From Spinacia oleracea (lineage: Eukaryota > Streptophyta > Magnoliopsida > Caryophyllales > Amaranthaceae), in contig NC_079487.1 in the NCBI RefSeq assembly GCF_020520425.1, positions 108,720,141 to 108,784,140 of the forward strand: a DNA stretch of 64,000 nt, written 5' to 3'. This document shows positions 11,801-22,935 of this stretch, in pieces. Every line of letters starts with the position of its first letter. The stretch's first letter is position 1. The notes below the pieces were generated by a model. That model was given only the letters and a program-made list of their open reading frames with translations, had not been told where the DNA came from and made no database searches. A program made the translations under genes and the position numbers.

Positions 11801-13178
11801 ATTATGACCATATATGAAAATTGTATAAGGAAAAGAACATTCTTCTTTGGCCCACAAAGCCACAGTTGACTTTTAGACATTGAAACCAAGTAAGGCAAAA
11901 AGTTATCAAGATAATTTTTATTGGTGCATTATCGCGCATACTTCACAAACTTGCAATCTAGTCTTATTTTACAAAAAAAGGAATTCTTCGCAAATTAATA
12001 TAATTATGTACCATATGCTTATTGATAATATAAGAAGAAGAAAACCATGACTTTTATAATGATTAATCATAATCTACAACTAATGGGACATGCATTAAGC
12101 GAGCATAGTTATTAAATGTTATTTTTTAACACCCTAGTAGCATAAAATGGACAAATAGACCTACCCTACAAAGAATCATGAGTTCTTTCACTAACATGAT
12201 CCTCATTCGTGGAGAGCAATGTTGCAAATCCACTTCCATTTCAATCCGTGTCATACCCATTAATTTTGAATGAGACATTGTTTTTGGTCCCACAATTGAT
12301 TTTTAAAATAGACAAATTAAATCTCTAGATCAAGTGATCAACTAGCTAGTTGAGGTGGGGAGAAGTAAACCAAGAAATTCATAATGTTATGTTTTTATTA
12401 AGAAAATTTATGAGGCTCAAAACATATGTAGTAGTACTAGTATAACATGAGTACTTATGAACATAGACTTGATCATGGACGAGTTCATGAATCTCTTGTT
12501 CATTAGACCTAACAACAAATTCGCAAATAAATAAATAGTGTATCGATTTTGTATTGTCACGTTGATAGTATATTTAATTATTTGAAGTCATGTTGTCAAC
12601 TGACTCAGAATACATAGATGCAGTTTATGCAACTTGTTAATTAGTTAATGCAACTTGTTATCGCTGGATTACTTTTTTACTTTCTTATGTGTAGAAAATA
12701 AGATGGTAGAGAAAGTTTACCATGACATAGATGAGAGAAGAGATGGTGAAAGTCCAATATCGACCAAGATAAGCATCGGCGATGTAAGCACCGATGATCG
12801 GTGTCATCCATACCACTCCATTCCAGTTATTCACATTCCTAACCGACGAAACGGTGTCTTCATGGAGTTGAGTTGTCAAATAAACAACCAAGTTTGATGC
12901 TATGCCATAAAAGGCCATTCTCTCACATGCTTCATAAGCTATAAGAGGATATCGCACACTTTTAATTAGCTAGTGTTGGATATCTTGTATTATATATGAA
13001 GGTAATTCACATTTAAATGGCAAAAAAGACATATATGTTTCTTCTATATAAGAAGAAACTTACCAAGAAGAAAAGCACAAGCCTTCCATTTGCCTGTCTT
13101 AGAAGCAATCACCGGGCGGCCGCGGAGATCCATCGTACCATCATTGGTGTAGCCCTTAGTGTTGGTTTCCAAATCCAT
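5841..13178 (-). CDS. NPF (NRT1/PTR family) proton-coupled transporter, four exons
   Basis: Exons on the minus strand: 13178-13064, 12938-12721, 11047-10488 and 6699-5841. They join in frame at GT-AG sites to give 583 codons plus stop, the usual size for NPF proteins. Family marks: a GRPV segment near residue 22, the ExxER proton-coupling motif in TM1 (E41-R45), GGTKPNI near 158-164, FFNWW near 186-190, RFLDKA spanning the exon 3/4 junction (298-303), and KQGTTLDRR and NPRGI in the C-terminal half. NPF proteins are 12-helix plasma-membrane or tonoplast symporters for nitrate, peptides or hormones. The sequence looks closest to the NPF5 group, but the substrate cannot be read. The start is the first in-frame Met downstream of a TATA box. 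Intron 3 is 3.8 kb and full of MITEs. No frameshift or stop is seen. Confidence 0.92.
6863..7103. mobile_element. Stowaway-type MITE in NPF intron 3
   Basis: TA-flanked. Left end CTACATCCGTTTCAGAAAG; right end TTTTTGAAACGGAGGTAG. 241 bp. Same subfamily ends as 45958-46462 and 1906-2210. Confidence 0.85.
7261..7588. mobile_element. Stowaway-type MITE in NPF intron 3
   Basis: TA-flanked. Left end CTCCCTCCGTCCCGGAATAC; right end GTATTCCGGGACGGAGGGAG, a perfect inverted repeat of 20 bp. 328 bp. The exact ends suggest it is among the younger MITEs here. Confidence 0.92.
8508..8844. mobile_element. Stowaway-type MITE in NPF intron 3
   Basis: TA before CTACCTCCGTTCATCTAAG at the left; right end CATTTAGGAACGGAGGTA then ATA. 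337 bp with slightly decayed right terminus. Confidence 0.75.
8850..10487. other. Remaining 3' part of the pre-mRNA segment of NPF intron 3
   Basis: AT-rich intron sequence. A G-rich patch near 9500-9550 (GCAGGGGGCTAGGGGG) may be a fragment of a dispersed repeat. No open frame with recognisable homology. Confidence 0.4.
11153..11666. mobile_element. Fold-back (long-TIR) element in NPF intron 2, possibly Mutator-like
   Basis: The two halves are inverted copies over roughly 180 bp. AAATTTGTCAAAAATGATC at 11153 pairs with GATCATTTTTGACAAATTT at 11648-11666. Further in, TTGACTTGCACGTG and GTGTGGCTTCATTTT on the left pair with their complements near 11467-11510. Long TIRs suggest a MULE-type MITE. 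I could not fix a 9-bp target duplication, so the superfamily is tentative. Confidence 0.65.
11667..12720. other. Rest of NPF intron 2
   Basis: AT-rich intron DNA. No repeat structure or open frame that I can support. Confidence 0.4.
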
Positions 13179-13270
13179 ATTTGGGTAAAGGAGAAGTTTG
13201 TATAGTTGCTGCTTTGTTTTTGAGTTTGGTTTGTTAGAAATAGAAATGGAATGAAATTAATTAGGTAGGA

Positions 13271-13280
13271 GTATATATAG
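13271..13280 (-). promoter_or_regulatory. Probable TATA box of the NPF gene
   Basis: Reads CTATATATAC on the minus strand, about 95 bases upstream of the NPF start codon at 13178. That spacing leaves a 5' UTR of roughly 60 bases. Position and sequence only. Confidence 0.5.
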
Positions 13281-13935
13281 CTCACACAATATACGAGCTA
13301 GAGTTTGTGGACGTTAGGCTAGTATCTCTTTCATGTTTTCCTTTCTTTGTAGAATTATACGTTAAAAGGTCTGTTTTTTTTTTTTTTTAAAGTACATGAC
13401 GAAAGGTATTGCACGCACAAGGTGTACAATAAATCTAATGTACACTAGAATAACTTTCACTCAGCTTTTCGTAACTTTTAACATCTTTTGATTAAATTTA
13501 TATTATGAAGTTTTTTGATAAATAACGTTTTAAAGGGTTAAATGGTTAATTCTATACATTATAAGTGACGACATTCTGGAAATTGATTATCTGATTCTAT
13601 TTTTCTGCACGTACAATACACCCCATCTCCGCCTCATCCGAGTCATCGACCTCCTCAGGGCACTCTCTTAATGGTAAACTTTCTTAAGAAAAAACCTTGA
13701 GCCACCGGGTTATTCAAATAAGTCGTGTTTTCTGTAGTTTTCCCATGTTACAACTTCTGTACCAATTCGTTATGAAGTAATAATTTTTATTAAAATGAAA
13801 TTTTTTATCACTAAGAAATAGACAACTTATACGATTAACTTTTAAGCACTTTAAGTTATCACCTCGTTTAAATAAGAACATGTAAGTAAGTAAAAAGGTC
13901 TTACTACCAAGTATAAATAGGATAATTGTAAACTA
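13281..13935. other. Intergenic DNA upstream of the NPF gene
   Basis: Promoter-side flank of the NPF gene. Contains a T run at about 13374-13388 and AT-rich sequence. No gene seen. Confidence 0.4.
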
Positions 13936-14370
13936 CTCCCTCCGTACTTAATTAAAAGACACGCTTTCCTTATTCGACAGTATTTAATTGAAAGATATAC
14001 TTTTTTTTTTGGCATGTTATAGTCTCCACTTTCAATTGAGGTTGGCATGAGTGGTTAAGGGCCTCTTGCTCCTTAACCAAGGTCTCGAGTTCGAGCCTTG
14101 GGAATGGAAAAAATCTCAACTGGGAGGGATGCTGCCCATCGAGGTACCCATGCAAACTCCCACGGGAGATTACCTCGCCAAAGGCGGTGGGAACTCCTCG
14201 TAGTAGAACCAAAAAAAAAATAGTCTCCACTTTCAATTATATAAATCTATCTCTCCCTCTCGTGGTCCCCACACTTACTCACATTTTTTTTACTACAATA
14301 AATATTTCACCCACTATCAATTACTTACAATAAATAATAACTCAATATTTCACTTTCATCTAATTTTAAT
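13936..14370. mobile_element. Stowaway-type MITE remnant split by a SINE
   Basis: TA then CTCCCTCCGTACTTAATTAA at the left. The interior (CCCCAC, TATTTCACCCACTATCAATTA) resembles the MITE at 42583-42850. The matching right terminus is missing, so the right end, about 14370, is approximate. The SINE at 14038-14220 lies inside it. Confidence 0.6.
14038..14220 (+). mobile_element. tRNA-derived SINE with perfect 18-bp TSD
   Basis: The target duplication TAGTCTCCACTTTCAATT is exact at 14020-14037 and 14221-14238. The 183-bp element starts with a tRNA-like head holding a polymerase III A box (TGGCATGAGTGG, 14043-14054) and B box (GAGTTCGAGCC, 14087-14097), followed by a tRNA-unrelated body and a 10-A tail. 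This is the standard plant SINE plan. It is transcribed by RNA polymerase III and mobilised by LINE machinery. The intact duplication implies recent insertion. Confidence 0.92.
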
Positions 14371-14469
14371 AATAGTGGAGCGCTAAAAGCCGCCCTACAT
14401 TACTCAAAACAGCCCCACTATTTCCCACTATTTTCCCTTAATACCGTTACTTAATCCAACTTTTCAATT

Positions 14470-16870
14470 ATGATTCCCAACTATTATCTTATCAGATTTG
14501 GTGTAAGGCTGCGACAGATAGTTCCAATCCCGTTGAGACAGTTCAGTAAACACGTCCTATGGGATGTTAAACAGATCAGTTTCACCTTCATCCGAGAACA
14601 ACTTAGTAAAATAATGCACCATATATGTGATTATTTTACTCAATCTATATCATTAATCCACACACCATCATCCCCCTTAATTGTTGTGATTTTTTTTTCC
14701 ACCGTCAAATAATCGTGCTTAGATGAAAAAAGGTTGTATTTCGATCACCATTCTTGAGCCAGTCTACTCTCGATTTTTGGTACCACAATAATTCTTCCCT
14801 GTCAAGAATCAAGTCTAGATCTCTTCTAATTTTAGCCTCTAATTTGATGAGACCTCTGTCTGTGCGAGAAGAGAGGGTTTTTTGTACCCCTTCAAGTCGA
14901 GCCAATAGAATTCTTTTCTGCTTGAAAATATTGTCGAAGACTTGTTTATTCCACAACTGTAATTCTTCAGATAAATGTGAGAGAGTAGGGATTGAATCAG
15001 CGTGCTTATTCCACCTTTCCCCCCACAAATTCTTGGAAATTCTCATGTGTAAGCCATGAGGCTTGGAACCTAAAGGGCGGTTAATAGAATGCAGTGGGGC
15101 AAAATCCATTTGGGGAGATGAAAATCGAGCAGTGATCTGACTGTGCCACCGCAGATAGATTTTTCATCGTTGTTCTCTCGAATCTTATCCCACATTCACT
15201 ATTACATAAAGCTCTGTCAAGTCTGCCGCTTTGACGTGTTTCTGGAGAATTATCTCGTGCCCAAGTGTGACTAGGCCCCGTGAATTCGATATCAATTAAA
15301 TCCATGTCATCAATCCATTCATTGAATCTTGCTGATCTCCTTGTGCTTTCATTGCACGAACTGTTACGTTCCGATGGAAACCTTGTGTCGTTGAAATCAC
15401 CAGCTAACAACCAAGGTTGATTGTGTGTTGTGGAAAATTCTTTGAGTTCGTTCCATAAATCTCTTCGCTTAGTCGGGTCCGGCTGGCATTAACTGCAGAG
15501 AAATACCACGGCACGACCCCTATTCTTTTAATTTCCATGGTGATATGTTGTTGATGCTTTAGAATTGGTTCTACTGTGACTAGGTCAGGTCTCCAGTAAA
15601 CCCAAATCCCTCCACTAAAGCCCATTGCATCTACTCTGGTATGCCCCGAGTAGCCTAGAATTGAAGCAATTTTCAACGCCTGTGTTCCTCCCATATGAGT
15701 CTCCACAAGAGGTAGAACATTCGGTTGGTGATTACGCACTAGGTCTTTGAGAGCCGAAATAAAAGTTTGACTGCCTGCACCTTGTACGTTCCATGCCAAA
15801 CAGGAGATTGGTAGTGTGTCTGGAGCCAAGTTAGGGGTTCTTTCTTCCATAAAAGCTGGTATTGAGGGAAGGGTATCCAAATAATCTTGGTTGATCAACA
15901 TAATGAGGTGCTGAACCTCATTGGGTAATAGAATCGTCATCACCAAGTCTGGTGGACTCGAAATTGGTGGTAACCAGGAACCTATCCTTACTTCCAGGAT
16001 GTGAGTCAGGGGGATCGCCACCCCCATGTACAGGATGTCCATTGGTTGACTCACAAAAACTTTCTTATCCGAGGGGATCATCACTCTCAAGACATCTTGG
16101 TGCGGTGGGAATATTGACTCGATCGATGGATTGACTTGGTTGGACATTGAAGATCTGTTTACTACCTGGTACAATTGCTTCTGTTTCTTGTGATATGACT
16201 TCTCCAAACACCAAAGTATTTTCCTTGCCAGTGGGCCTGGTTAGGATTTTGGATACAATACGATTTTTAGAAATATTTTTGAAAATATTTTTTGTGTGTT
16301 TTGAACTTTTGAGGATTCTTTGAGATATTCCCTACATTAAAGCCAATAACCCCGGAGATTGGTTGCGAGTTAATTCCTAAATCCGCAGTTTGGTAGGTAT
16401 TTTCGGCGCTATCAAATATTTGATTCTCGATATCTTGGTTAGTCTTGGAACCTTCCTGATTTATCTCAAATTCCTTAGCAACTTACCCCTTCAAAATTGC
16501 AAATCTAGACCCATTAGCAGATTTTTCGCCTTGAATATTGTGGGTTACCTTATCAGTATTCCTTCCAATTTGAGCACCTTGCACCGCCGCCTTGTCTACT
16601 TCCCTAGTACCACCAGAAGTAGTGGTGTTGGCTCCCGTAGTTTGGTTGGCTTGTTTCGGGTTATGCTTTCTAACTGGCTTCTTGACAAGCATCCAGGTTC
16701 CAAAGTTCTCCCTTTCTTCTGGTATAATAACATTCAATTGGTCCATGATCGAGGTGTTTTGAAGTTGTTGTTCAATGTCCACAACCTCCATGCTAGTCAC
16801 ACGATTAAGTATGGGGCAACTTTCCCCCGTGTGACCCAGTTTTCATGGTTCTCAGTTTTCCTTTTCCATT
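14470..16870 (-). pseudogene. Broken L1-type LINE: ORF1 tail and ORF2 endonuclease region
   Basis: Reading leftwards: a zinc-knuckle remnant (GHTGESCP, about 16830) and an ORF1 C-terminus resembling plant LINE ORF1 tails (FGTWMLVKK, then SRFAILKG, to 16483). Then an ORF2 apurinic-type endonuclease: AWNVQGAG near 15790, LVETHMGG near 15700, GFSGGIWVYW near 15610, GDFND near 15400, LDRALC near 15200, SDHCS near 15135. Then the linker toward reverse transcriptase (WLKNGDRNTTFFHLST, 14710-14760) and decayed sequence to about 14470. One base appears missing near 15488, shifting the frame between LVETH and GDFND. The reverse transcriptase palm and the 3' end are absent. Confidence 0.82.
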
Positions 16871-17089
16871 GAGAGCTTTTTAAAAAAAATTCAAATTAGT
16901 GAGAGTCCTCAGTTAATTAGAGATATTATTTGACACTTTTAAAATAGATTTTGATCGAACCCGGATGATATCATTATTTTGGCTTTCGTTTTAACTTATT
17001 TTTAAAACGAATCTAATGATGCAAAAATCATTCATATAAGATTTGTTTGTTCACACTTCAGTAGCTTTTACCATACAGTTCTCAAACAG
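16871..17089. other. Short AT-rich spacer
   Basis: Lies between the LINE remnant and the leader-like exon. Nothing recognisable. Confidence 0.4.
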
Positions 17090-17547
17090 AAAAAAAAAAT
17101 GCCGTTGCGACCTTCCATCACCCCCGACTTACCGACTACCGCGAAACATTCACCGCCATAAACTACATTCAGTCGTTCACCGTCATAAACAACGAAATAA
17201 AAAGCGCTCCTCATCATGGGTTGCAAATCCGAACCCTAATTCCAGAAAATCCTCCCTGCTTTCAATCTCCCCTGTGAAAACCTTACAATTCCGATTCTAA
17301 ACCCTAACCCAAGACTATGTTCATCCTTTTTCTTGTTCGGCCAATTTCTCCGTTCGGTTTCACGAATTCGTCGATCAAAATCTTCAATTTAGCGAAAAAC
17401 AATGTACATTTAACTTCTATCTACTTGTTTGAGGCAACGAATTAGTATCGAATGGTAATTCAACGGTTACACCAGTGTCGATTTGGTACATTCGTCTATT
17501 TTACGGCGTGTGGATGGTGATGAAGAAGTGCGAGGAATTCATCTAAG
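17090..17547 (+). ncRNA. Putative 5' leader exon of an unidentified transcript
   Basis: The composition changes abruptly to that of a plant 5' UTR: CGCCATAAACTACATTCAG, AACCCTAATTCC, TCTAAACCCTAACCCAAG, and pyrimidine-rich stretches. It ends at a good donor, ATCTAAG|GTAACC, at 17547/17548. Acceptor-like sites follow near 17820 and 17948. No downstream exon encodes a convincing protein. This could be a long non-coding transcript or the 5' end of a decayed gene. The 85-codon frame at 17043-17300 has no homology I recognise and is probably not translated. Confidence 0.3.
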
Positions 17548-18369
17548 GTAACCAAAACCTTAATTATTTTTGCAATTTGGGATTTATAATTAAATTAATT
17601 TGTACCTTTTGCTGTTCAGTTCATTTATTAAGCTTAGCGTGTGTTAATTTCCAGGCTTAATCGAGATAATTTCATTTGAACATTTCTTGTGAGTGTTATT
17701 ATGGTCTATCATGATTTATTTACTATTGCTGTGGTGGTATTGTCTGTCTTGGTTACGGATTACTAGTTAATTTATCATGAATTTACGTGTTATTAACTTA
17801 TTATCCAGTTTTCCTGTAGATGAAAAGGAGTAGGATATATTTCCTAAATTGAGCTTTTTTTATTGAATGATTTTATCTTTATTTGTTCATTTTACTTTTT
17901 AAGTGTTTCCTTCACAAATCACAATAATAATGCTTTCTCACAAGCAGGCTCGCCTATTTGGGATAGCGTGGAATAGGAAGGCTAACACATGAAGCTTCTT
18001 CCTTATGGGTCGTAGACTCGTTGTGATGTTAAATGGGCTTCTTGTATTTGGATAATTATTCTTAGAGAAATTATGTTTTTAATTTTTACCCTTAATAGAG
18101 TTTGAAGTGGATTTTGGTGATTTAGACTGTCAATGAAGCATAATAGAAGGTGACATGAACCTAGTTAGCCGTTATGTTCAAATTTATGTATTATCTTACA
18201 ATTCTTATCTTTTGGCAATAGGTTTGTAGCTACAGTCTATACAGTACTCTATGGTGAAGGAGAAGGTTTTTGATAGGATAGTTACCATGTGTGGCCTTGT
18301 TATCTTGAGTAAGGCTATCATAAATGCTTTTATCAAAATTTAGAATGACTAATGTTATGCTGTTTTGTT
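17548..18369. other. Possible intron or short exons after the leader exon
   Basis: Non-repetitive, gene-like composition with acceptor-like CAG and TAG sites. The segment GCTCGCCTATTTGGGATAGC after CACAAGCAG (about 17949) could be an exon. No open frame long enough to assign. Confidence 0.3.
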
Positions 18370-21300
18370 GTATAGTGTTCGGGGTATGGGATGCCAAGTT
18401 CCGAGTACATTGATGGTTTCTGTGATTATTTTTGAGGTACAGTTAGCCAGAAGCGAGAGCTAATAGAAGAACGAGGGAGTATGCTGATATCTCTTCTAGT
18501 TAAAGGAACTTTGTTTGGTTTATCAATTCTTTAGTGTAGTAGACTTGTATGGGACGAGTGTTACTATGATCTGTTCTGAAGTTTTTGTGTTATGAGTGGA
18601 GTGTGGGATGCTGACTTCTGAGTATTTTGATGCTTTTCGTGCAATTGATTTTGGGTATAATTGGCTCGAAGCAAGAGTTGTTGATTAGGATGGGAAGTTG
18701 TATTAAGAACAAAATCATAAATTCATAATGGGGAGTATGATAATACCTCATCATGGCTAAAGATACTTTTGTTTGGTTTATCAGCTCCTTATACTTTATT
18801 TCATTTGTGACACATCTTGTCCTATGGTTCTGAAGAGAGTAATATATGGGAAAACGGCTATGAAATTTTGCAAGTTCATGTTCATTGTTTTTCTAAACTT
18901 TGTATTTCTATGCTCTTTATTACTAGTAATGTGTTTTAAAATGGTTTGTTAAAAAAAGATATCAATGAATTAATAGTTTAGATACTTGATTTGTGTCTTT
19001 TCCATTTCAAATAAGCTTGTTTACTTCTTTCTGGTGTGTTTGGATCTGAAATTATCAAAATCTTTGAATGAAATACGATGATCTCATTCTTTTTCCTGAT
19101 TTGATTTTTTTTCTTCTGATGTGATCTTATTTGATTTTTAAAGAAGGGGTAGGAAACAAGAAACAGTAAGATTGGCTTAAGTCCCCCCCCCCCCCCCCAA
19201 TGCAAGATGGAGACATGGAGTTTTGGCATTTTGGACTAGAAAAGGATATTGAATTGGATGGAGGGATATCAACTTGTTTGCTTTGGTCTTTGATGGACAA
19301 TGAATTGACTTGATTACGGCTTTAGGGTTTGGTCTTTCCCGAAATTTTTTGAACTTATAAAAGAATTTAGAAGTGGTGCTAAGTGTAAAAGTTATATTAG
19401 TATCCGTAAAGATGCCCATGATACAAAGTGTCATTACCAACGATAAGTTTGCTCTCGACCCCATTTGGTGAATGGATTTTTCAGTATATTGTGATAGATG
19501 ATGTGGTGTGAACTTAGGGTTTTATGGATTTTGAGGTATTGAGTTGTATACTCCCCTTGTTGTTTAAAGAGTCTTGTGGCTTTTGTGCTTCTATATTGGT
19601 TAGTAGATATTAAATTTATATTCTCCAGCAATGGTGTTGTGGAGGGATTTGGAAGTGTCAAAATGCTTGAGACTTTGATGGAAGGGACGTAGTTTTAGAA
19701 GATGTGTATTGATACAAGGTATGTAAAATGCTATGCTTTTGAGGTATGAGTGGATTTACGCTGAAAAAAGACAAGGTGTCGTTTAAAGGGCTTCCTGGTG
19801 GTTGTGTCTGAGAAGGTGATAGATCGTTTCTTAGGGCTTTAGGGGTGTTGGTCTCTGTTATGAGATCCGGATGAGTACTCAATGCTGGTATGTTGAGATA
19901 CTATAATATATCCAAGAACAAAATGTGACTTTCTCTGTACGTCAGATATGTGACTTGTACGGGACGAGTGTTTTTATGATCTGTTCTGAAGTATCTATGC
20001 TTTGATTGGAGTATGGGATGCTGATTTCCGATTATTTGTTGGTTTATGTAATTTCTTTGGGTATAATTGGCTAGAGGCAAGAGCTGTTGATTTAGGATGG
20101 GAAATTGTGTTAAAACAAAATCATAATGGGGGAGCTGTTGACTTGTAAGACTTTTGTTTTGTTCATCAGCTCCCTATTTTTTATTTCATTTGCGACACAT
20201 CTTGAACTGTGGTTAGTGGAATCAGCTATAAAATACTTACAAGTTTACGTCCATTACTTATTTACTTTTTCTGGTGTGTTTGGTTCTGATATTTTCAAAT
20301 CTTTGAATGGTTTTAATTTGTTTTAAGAAATACAATGATCCCAATGTTTTCCGCATTTGAATTTGTTCTTCTAATATGATCTCATCTGATTTAGAGAAAG
20401 GGAGTAGGAACCAGAAATGATCAGCTGAATGTGGCTTCAGGTGGTTTGCCGCCACCGGTGCTAGATGGAGTTTTTCTCATTTTAGACAAGAAAAGGATAC
20501 TGAATTGGAGAATGGATATCAAATTGTTTGCTTTTGTCTATAAAGGATTGATTTGACGGATATTGACTTGATTATGGCTTTGGAGTTTGTTCTCTCTCGG
20601 TTACATTTTGACTTATTAAAGGATTCTGATGTGGTGCTAACTGCTAAGTGCTATATAAGTATCTTTTAAAATGCTCAGGAGTCAGGATACAAAGTTTTAT
20701 TACCAAGGATGAATTTGCTCTTGACATAATTTGGTGAACATCTTCTTTCAGTATATTGTGGTAAATGATGTAACATAAACTCGGGTTTTTATGGATCTGG
20801 AAGTATTGAGTTGCGTACTCGCCTTCTGATTTTAGTGAGTCTTATGGGTTTGTGGAATGGTTTAGGACTGATTTTGTGCTTCTCCACTTCATATTTTATT
20901 TTCTATTTTTTATATAGATTTCAAGTATATATTCTCCTGCAATGGTTTAGTGGAGGAATTATGTGTGCCATAGTGCTTGAGATATTGATTGGATGGACAT
21001 AGTTTTAGATGAAGTGTATACGTATAACGTATAAGGTATATAAAATGCTATGCTTTTGAGGTACAAGTGTATATACTCGGGATAAACACGAGGTGTCTAC
21101 TTGGTGAGTTGCTGTTGGTTTTATTTGAGAAGTTGATAGATGGGTCTGGTTTCTTAGGGGTTTTGGTCTCTGTTCCTTTCGGCTTTTTCTGAATGTAAGA
21201 TCCGATTGAAGTATTTGGTGTTGGTATGTTAAAAGCTAATTTAAGTTTATCTCTTAAATTTTTAAGGATAAAACTTAATTACACGGGGAATCTATTTGAG

Positions 21301-22330
21301 ATGTTCCGTGACCTGTATGGGACGTGGGTTGTATAATGTTCTATTCTGAAGAATTAATGCTTCGATTGGAGTATTGGATTCTGAGTTTTGAGTATTTTAT
21401 GGCTTTCGTGGAATTGATTTTTGAGTATAATTTGCTCGAGGCAAGAGCACTTTATGTAGGATGGAATATTACTTTAGGGAAAATTATAATGAGTGCGCTA
21501 TTGGTAGAAGTGCTATTAAAAATGCCTTGATATTTTTTTTTAAAGCGACATAAAGTTTTAGATTTAATCTGATGTGTTTATCATTTTAAATGAGCATACT
21601 TCTTCTGATGATTTAGGATGTGAAATATTTTAATTATTGAGTGGTTTCAAATTAATTTTAACAAATACATAAATCTCCTATTTTAACCCTATTTCAAATA
21701 TTTTTTTGATGTGATCTCATCTGATTTATAGAGGAGTAGGAACTAGAGATGGTGAACTTAATGTGGCTTAAGATTTCCTCCCTCTAATGCTAGATGGAGT
21801 TTGCCGTTTTGGAATAGTGAAGGACACCTTATTGGATGAATGGATATTGATTTGTCTGCACTGGTATATATAAGAATGATGGATATTGACTTGATTATGG
21901 CTTTGTAGAATTGGAGTTTTGTTCTTTCCAGAAAACAGTTTGAACTGATGGAAGGATTCTGAGGGGTGTACTAGGTGTTAAGTTATATTAGCATATTCCT
22001 AGTTTCCCAGGATACAAAGTGTTATTACCAAGGATAAGTCTGCTATATACATCATTTGGTGAATACTTTTTTTCAGAATATTGTGGTAGATGATGTAATT
22101 CAACTTGGGCTTTTATGGATCTGGAGGTATTGAGTTGTGTAGACCCTTCTTATTTAGTGATTCTTGTGGCTTTATGAAAGGGTTAAGGACATGTTATTTG
22201 TTTATGGATTTTAATTTCATTTTCCTGCAACGGTGTAGTGGAAGAATTGGGAGTATGATGATTTCTCATCTGGCTAAAGAAACTTTTGTTTTGCTTATCA
22301 GCTCATTTCATTTGTGACACATCTTGTATG
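18370..22330. repeat. Degenerate tandem repeat, about three units of 1.36-1.41 kb
   Basis: The landmark GGGACGAGTGTT followed by ATGATCTGTTCTGAAG lies at 18551, 19961 and (diverged) 21319. A second landmark, TCATTTG(T/C)GACACATCTTG, lies at about 18801 and 20186, with a decayed match at 21545. Other shared blocks follow in the same order: TGGTGTGTTTGG, GGAGTAGGAAC, TGCTAGATGGAGTTT, ATTGACTTGATTA(C/T)GGCTTT, and GGATACAAAG then ATTACCAA. The left edge has a partial copy (18370-18540). The last unit jumps near 22240 from one part of the unit to another and stops at about 22330. A 16-C run lies at 19183-19198. No protein is supported. Confidence 0.75.
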
Positions 22331-22935
22331 ATAAGGACTGCGTATGCTTGAAGCTTTCATTGTGTTATTGTTAACTAACTATTATATCAACAAAGTTCAC
22401 AAAAGCGAAGGGTTTTAAATTTTTAATGGTGTGCTAGATGATCAATAGAGAACAATAAGTATACACGTCTTTGTATTATGATCTCTTACTCTCTTAGCGT
22501 ATGTTTGTGTAATTGTTCCAAATTCTCTCTAGAGATTGTGTGTAGTGATGGTTTCGTTGTGCATCGAAATTCAGTTGCCTTGACCCTTTTTAGAGAATTC
22601 ATACATATAGCTGAAAAATCAATACCTTATATTGCATTGCAACAAAAAAATTCATACAGTGTTATATGCTGGCCTTTTGTTTTTGTTAATTTTTTTTCCA
22701 AACGAACTATTTTGTTCTGTGCTGAATTTTCAAAGGTGTGGCCCATGCACATCCCGAGCCAATCTTACATGCCATGTGTTTCCCCCTAAATGCTGACCAT
22801 GCATGACTCTCCTTTTCGATTCCATGTCATGCGATGTGTTTTCGCGTTGGGTAGTGCCATGCCAATTTCATTTTCACTTTTGTGTTGAACTCCACTAGTA
22901 GACTAGACTGTGCTCGGTCATTTTTATTATTATTA
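22331..22935. other. Intergenic DNA after the 1.4-kb repeat
   Basis: Mixed composition. A 103-codon frame at 22478-22789 has no recognisable homology and no supporting signals. No repeat structure seen. Confidence 0.35.

Noticed and set aside
12655-12897. 80-codon plus-strand frame
   Set aside because: It is the complement of NPF exon 2, whose minus-strand frame is the real one.
17043-17300. 85-codon frame in the leader-like exon
   Set aside because: Composition is that of a 5' UTR, there is no homology I recognise, and it begins in the AT-rich flank before the putative exon.
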